Assembly: GCA_963556695.1 (NCBI GenBank)
Contig: CAUWAG010000003.1
Coordinates: 5,704,001 to 5,768,000, forward strand
Origin: Anthostomella pinea
Taxonomy: Eukaryota > Ascomycota > Sordariomycetes > Xylariales > Xylariaceae
Length of the DNA: 64,000 nucleotides
Reading direction: 5' to 3'
A program made the translations under genes and the position numbers. The notes below the pieces were generated by a model. That model worked only from the letters and a program-made list of their open reading frames with translations, was not told the origin of the DNA and did not search any database. Positions within the stretch are counted from its first letter, which is position 1. Every line of letters starts with the position of its first letter. Shown in pieces: positions 60,046 through 64,000 of this stretch.

Positions 60046-60262
60046 ATAATACTTATAAAAATAAAAATAAAACGCTGTTTTAAAGCTTAAACAAGGGCTA
60101 AAATAATAATAATAAACGATTAATGATGGCTTAACCTTATAGAGAAACGCTAAAAATCTTTAAAAGATTATTTAATTAAACTTTAACCGCGTAGAAGCCG
60201 AAAATAAATACTATTCTTTTAATTTTAACTTTTAATTTTATTCAATTACTTATTGTGAGAAT

Positions 60263-60515
60263 ATTAGTGCCTATCAGGTGTGCCGCAGCTGGAAGCAGGA
60301 TGTATGGGTGGTGAAAGGGGTGAACAATGACCCAAAAGGGGTGAAAGGGGGAACATTCGGGCGTTGTCTGGCAGGTCTGTTGTCTGGTGTCGAGCAGACG
60401 GCCATCAAAGGGCTCCCACAGCTGTATTTATGTGGGAATATCCCTCATGGATGCATAGTTAAGACACCGAACCAGATCCATCCCATCTTGACCCTATCTA
60501 AACCCCTGAAGTTCA
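60263..60515. repeat. GC-normal island, unassigned
   Basis: About 250 bp of ordinary composition with internal GGTGAAAGGGG repeats (near 60310 and 60340). I could not find paired TG...CA ends or a target duplication, so it is left unclassified. Confidence 0.3.
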
Positions 60516-60722
60516 TATTTAAAATAAGGTCTTTGTTTTTACTATTTTTTTAATCACTAACAAATAACCCTTGATATTATTTTAAAAAATTATTTTAAAT
60601 TATTTAAATAAAATAGTATAATATAACATACACGTTAAATATAACCTTATTAAATTTAACGTTGATAAACCTTCATTTTAATATCACTACAAAATAAATT
60701 GTAATAAACTTAACTTATAAAC

Positions 60723-60934
60723 TGTGACGGCTTGCACAGACCTTCCCACATGACAAGTGGATACTTCCTAATAGGGGAAGGATCTGACCAGAGGATCCCC
60801 TTAAAGGGGCAACCTCCCACTGTACCTATCTCTCTCTCTCTTCCTTTCCTCTCTAGTCTTGATATTCTCGTCAATTGAGTAATAGCTGCTTGCTGCCGGC
60901 TATGTCCCAGCTCCTCAGTACGCTTGCCGTGACA
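60723..60934 (+). mobile_element. Solo LTR copy A1 with TAAAC target duplication
   Basis: A 212-bp island beginning TGTGACGGC and ending GCCGTGACA (imperfect inverted ends), flanked by exact TAAAC at 60718-60722 and 60935-60939. It contains a CT microsatellite and the block GGATCCCCTTAAAGGGGC. A second copy in opposite orientation lies at 61403-61614. There is no internal retrotransposon sequence, so it is a solo LTR left by recombination between two LTRs of one element. Confidence 0.88.
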
Positions 60935-61402
60935 TAAACGGAGTATTTAAATAATACTTATAATGAAGATTTTAATTCTATTACTCGACTTAATACTAAA
61001 ATTATCAATAGATATGAATCAATTTACTACATTTTTCTTTAACGAAAATTTAATGAATAGGGGTTTTATGCCCCTTTCTTCCTTTGACCAGCTATTCTAG
61101 TCCATTCCAGCTGCCGCGCAGCTGGCGCCGCACATGCACGACACCTGCACGGCACCTGTATGCCAACAAATTCATTGAATTTTTATTACTTTAAAATTTT
61201 CTTTATCTTTTAGCTTATAACAGCCCTATTTTATTTAATACATTTGTTAAAACTTATCATTAGATATTATAACTACAATTATGGAAAAAAAAATTTTTTT
61301 TAACAATTTTGTTTTATTATTACGTTAAAGTATTACGACTAACATATAAGTAAGTTATTAAACAATATTTCAACTAATAAAGCTATTTATTACTTACCTA
61401 AT

Positions 61403-61614
61403 TGCCACGGCGAGCGTACTGAGGAGCTGGGACATAGCCGGCAGCAAGCAGCTATTACTCCATTGACGAGAATATCAAGACTAGAGAGGAAAGGAAGAGA
61501 GAGAGAGATAGGTACAGTGGGAGGTTGCCCCTTTAAGGGGATCCTCTGGTCAGATCCTTCCCCTATTAGGAAGTATCCACTTGTCATATGGGAAGGTCTG
61601 TGCAGGCCGTCACA
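61403..61614 (-). mobile_element. Solo LTR copy A2, inverted sister of A1
   Basis: On the reverse strand this 212-bp sequence matches copy A1 over its whole length with about five differences (roughly 97.6% identity), so both inserted recently compared with their surroundings. Its ends read TGTGACGGC...GCCGTGGCA; the last CA is kept but one base of the terminal repeat differs. Flanks are CTAAT on the left and GTTCG on the right, so no target duplication is visible. This may mean flank decay, or a recombinant element whose two ends came from different insertions. The two copies could pair as a long inverted repeat across a 468-bp spacer. Confidence 0.85.
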
Positions 61615-62030
61615 GTTCGTAATAAGTAAACACTTAAATACGTTTTAAAAGCTATTTAAAAGCGCAGTTGATTAATTAATTTACTATAACTTACGTCTCG
61701 TTAATATATTATTTATTATAACTAATAAATACTTTAAATACTTTATATATAACTAATTTTGTAATCTAATTAAACTATACTTAAACTTTTTTTAATAATA
61801 ACTTTGAAAGCATCTATAATACGTAATCGAACTAAAAATTACCCGCTTATCTACGTAATATATATTAAAAAAGTTATAAAATAAATAATATTTTGTTACT
61901 TTGATTTTTAATTTTCATAATAATAACAATTATAAGTTAACTATCATAATTACGGTTTAAGCCCGCATTAAAAACGGCTTAAACAAGCGTTTAAACACGC
62001 CTTAAAAGCTACCTGAAAACGCGGCCAATC

Positions 62031-62497
62031 GGCTAACCTGCTACGGCTTACGCCCCGCTGATACAATACTTATCACAACCCACAAATGCCTTGCAGTGCT
62101 CTATAGATCGGCTTAAGTATGCGCCGCCCACAGCAATGCAAGTACTCAATTTGTGTGTGTCTCACCAAACCAAACGACGGTCCAAAACCGAACCTACGCC
62201 CACCTAGGAGAGCTGTAGTTCAAATAAATTAGCCGGGGGCTAGGGGTTTGGGGGCTACAACCATATGATCCTTTAAAGGAACCCGTGGAAAAGCTTGGCT
62301 TCGGCTCCCAGTTCGTCGGCCAGCCTCACTTTTCGTGGGGTCCAGGACTCCAGTCGAGCAGCACTGCGTATCATAATGCAGTCACTCCCTCCAAATGACT
62401 TCTTGGGGCTTTTGCGCTTGCAACTACTTCTGCTACACGTTGTTCGTCCCGATCGCCTGCAACCGAGCAGCCTGCTAACGTCGCCAGATCGGCCGCC
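62031..62497. other. Upstream region of the 62.5-kb gene
   Basis: About 470 bp with ordinary composition after the AT-rich block. It contains the promoter and leader for the next gene; no other feature seen. Confidence 0.4.
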
Positions 62498-63397
62498 ATG
62501 ATGTGGCCGGTCTTTCTCATATTGTCGGCTGGCCAGTTAGCATGCGCGAATCATTTCTACAACCCGGGTTCCACGATGCAGGTCTGGAATCTAGGAGAGA
62601 ATCAGACAATAGCATGGGAGAATAATTACACTGATTTCACCAACGCTATTTGGCTGAGGGGTGTGCCCGAAGATGTGAGGATAGGGCCCATTCTATTCCG
62701 TGAGTACCGTACCAGAAGGTAACAAGCACCCTGTGGAATGGGCTAATCACCTCCCTGCTTAGAAACTGCCGTGGACGGGCACGCGTCGTCTTTCAACTGG
62801 ACGGTACAGACCTATGAGCCGTGGTTCGACGAAGGGGTAAACTCGTTTTTTCTGTGGATGTCAGACGGTGTCGATGTAAAACGCCAGGGGGGCACGAGCG
62901 ACAACGACGGTATCGCCTACATGGTATCGTCGGATTTCAACATTTCCAGGGACACTGCATCGACCGGCGGCAGCACGACGACCGGAGCTACATCCAGTAT
63001 TTCAGCGACTCCAAGCATACCGATATCGACGTCGACTTCGAGCAACCCGACGTCGCCCACGGTCATAGAGAAGTCCAGTGGACTTCCCGATGCAGCGAAA
63101 GCGGGTATCGGAGCCAGCGCTGCTGTTGCGGGCGTGGCCATAATAGCGTGTATCTTCCTGTCAGTCTGGGGGCACCGAAGGATAAAGAATAGACAAGCTA
63201 CCCAAGGACAAGCTACCCAAGGACAACAGGCCGGGCTTGGAGCCGGTGGTCAGGGCTATAATGGTTACCCCCACCAGCCCTACAGCGCAAGTTACGTGCA
63301 AACCAGTACGGATTACATGCCAACTCTGGGATCAACTCCCAAACCGGCAGAGATGGATGCGGTTCGAAATACCGCGGAATTGGAATCTTATCATTGA
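62498..63397 (+). CDS. Exported single-pass membrane protein with Ser/Thr-rich stalk
   Basis: Two exons: 62498-62699 and 62763-63397, 278 aa; GTGAGT donor, CTTAG acceptor, split codon giving Gln. Seen: an N-terminal signal peptide (WPVFLILSAGQLACA), an extracellular domain of about 120 residues with N-glycosylation sequons (NQT, NYT, NWT), a Ser/Thr-rich stalk (residues about 135-175), one transmembrane helix (IGASAAVAGVAIIACIFLSV, about 180-205) followed by a basic stop-transfer HRRIKNR, and a Gln/Gly/Tyr-rich cytosolic tail with two ATQGQ repeats. This architecture resembles fungal wall-sensor-like or Mid2-like proteins, but no named family could be fixed. It lies directly beside the RIP-like block, which is typical of fast-evolving surface proteins (inference). 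Confidence 0.75.
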
Positions 63398-64000
63398 TGC
63401 GGAGTTCTCGAGTGTCGGTGGTGTGGTCCTGTAATCGTCGCACTGGGAGCCAGATCAACCACTACCCCGATGTGGGCGAGCACCTCCGTCGACTCTATGG
63501 AACATCGGGATCTGGATAGTTATGTGGCCCATGTTGGTCTTTCCTGCCGGTTCGAGTGAGCTGGTAGCCTCGCTGTCATAACCCTTTTTTTCAAGAAGGC
63601 TTAACTATGGGACTGAGGCGATGCCGAGTACCTAGAGTGCGATGCTGATGAGCGGTACCGGCTTTCCCACGAACACAATGCTGATATAGGGTGTCAGTCG
63701 TATCTTATTCTTCGAATTACCATAAGGTCTGGTTACTGACCTGTAAACATCAACCAGAAACATGTTCTCGTTCGAGTTACAGTTACCCACACGTGCGAAA
63801 ACCTTATTCGGGGAAGTGCCAAAGTAAAAGAGTTTCTCCGAAACAAGCTTTGATTTAACTCTATACACATTGGTCTAGAGAGAGGCTCTAGGCTTTCTCC
63901 GATACGCCCCCTTAGGTCTTATTAATATGCGCACTCGCTCCATGTGTCTATCGATCGAGAGTAGTTCCATTAAGATTCTCTTCGGCTACATTCTGACAAC
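63398..64000. other. Right-edge sequence, nothing recognised
   Basis: About 600 bp after the stop codon. Short frames only (one of 78 codons on the reverse strand). No gene supported; likely 3' flank. Confidence 0.4.

Larger units (their letters stand above)
59126..62030. other. AT-rich, RIP-like gene-free block with GC-normal islands
   Basis: Composition changes abruptly near 59.13 kb and returns near 62.03 kb. The block is dominated by TA, TTAA and AATA sequence and has no coding potential, as expected of repeats mutated by RIP (C to T at CpA) in ascomycetes. Short islands of normal composition interrupt it: 59229-59504, 59842-60045, about 60263-60515, 60723-60934, about 61076-61165 and 61403-61614. 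Three are solo LTRs (see below). The rest is too degraded to identify the original element. Confidence 0.7.

Noticed and set aside
61403..61614. A1 and A2 as terminal inverted repeats of one DNA transposon
   Set aside because: A1 alone has an exact TAAAC duplication on both of its own sides, which fits a solo LTR; a TIR element would show duplication only outside the pair.

Overview
The window is nuclear DNA of a filamentous ascomycete (Pezizomycotina, most likely a Sordariomycete; class is inferred from overall protein resemblance only). Supporting signs are short 50-80 nt spliceosomal introns with CTAAC-like branch sites, a U2 snRNA gene, an eukaryotic housekeeping gene set (MCM7, MSH3, PEX1, RRS1, mitoribosomal S29, Rab geranylgeranyltransferase beta), fungal families (CSC1/RSN1 channel, proteinase K-type subtilisin, GH43 enzyme), and a sharply AT-rich block that looks like repeat-induced point mutation (RIP).

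Layout. 1-21.9 kb is a conserved gene-rich block: a STE20-type kinase cut by the left edge (-), PEX1 (-), MCM7 (+), mitochondrial S29/DAP3 (-), RRS1 (+), a RhoGAP (-), U2 snRNA (-), RabGGTase beta (+) and a small cupin (+). 21.9-34.7 kb has no intact gene that I can support. It holds a degenerate ~24-nt minisatellite (about 26.0-26.7 kb), then a graveyard of broken coding pieces: a PHD/zinc-ribbon segment resembling a Mit1-type chromatin remodeller, a C2H2 finger pair, an RRM-like segment, and a scrap related to the neighbouring intact gene. 34.8-57.8 kb is gene-rich again: a basic/acidic low-complexity protein (+), MSH3 (-), a secreted subtilisin (-), a MYND-finger protein (+), a secreted SurE phosphatase (-), a CSC1-like channel (+), a type II O-fucosyltransferase-like protein (-) and a membrane-anchored GH43 glycosidase (+). 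About 59.1-62.0 kb is AT-rich and gene-free, with short islands of normal composition. Three islands are solo LTRs: one with TSD ATAAT, one with TSD TAAAC, and an inverted sister of the latter. After it comes an exported single-pass membrane protein (+).

The genes form no single pathway. Themes are replication and repair (MCM7, MSH3), ribosome assembly (RRS1 and mitochondrial S29 sharing a divergent promoter), peroxisome import, trafficking and polarity (RabGGTase, RhoGAP, STE20 kinase), and secretion or cell surface (subtilisin, SurE, GH43, OFUT-like, CSC1, 62.5-kb protein). I found no new defence, CRISPR or biosynthetic system. The most informative novelties are the solo-LTR set inside the AT-rich block, the mosaic of decayed genes at 26.7-33.2 kb, and a probable GC-AG intron in RRS1.
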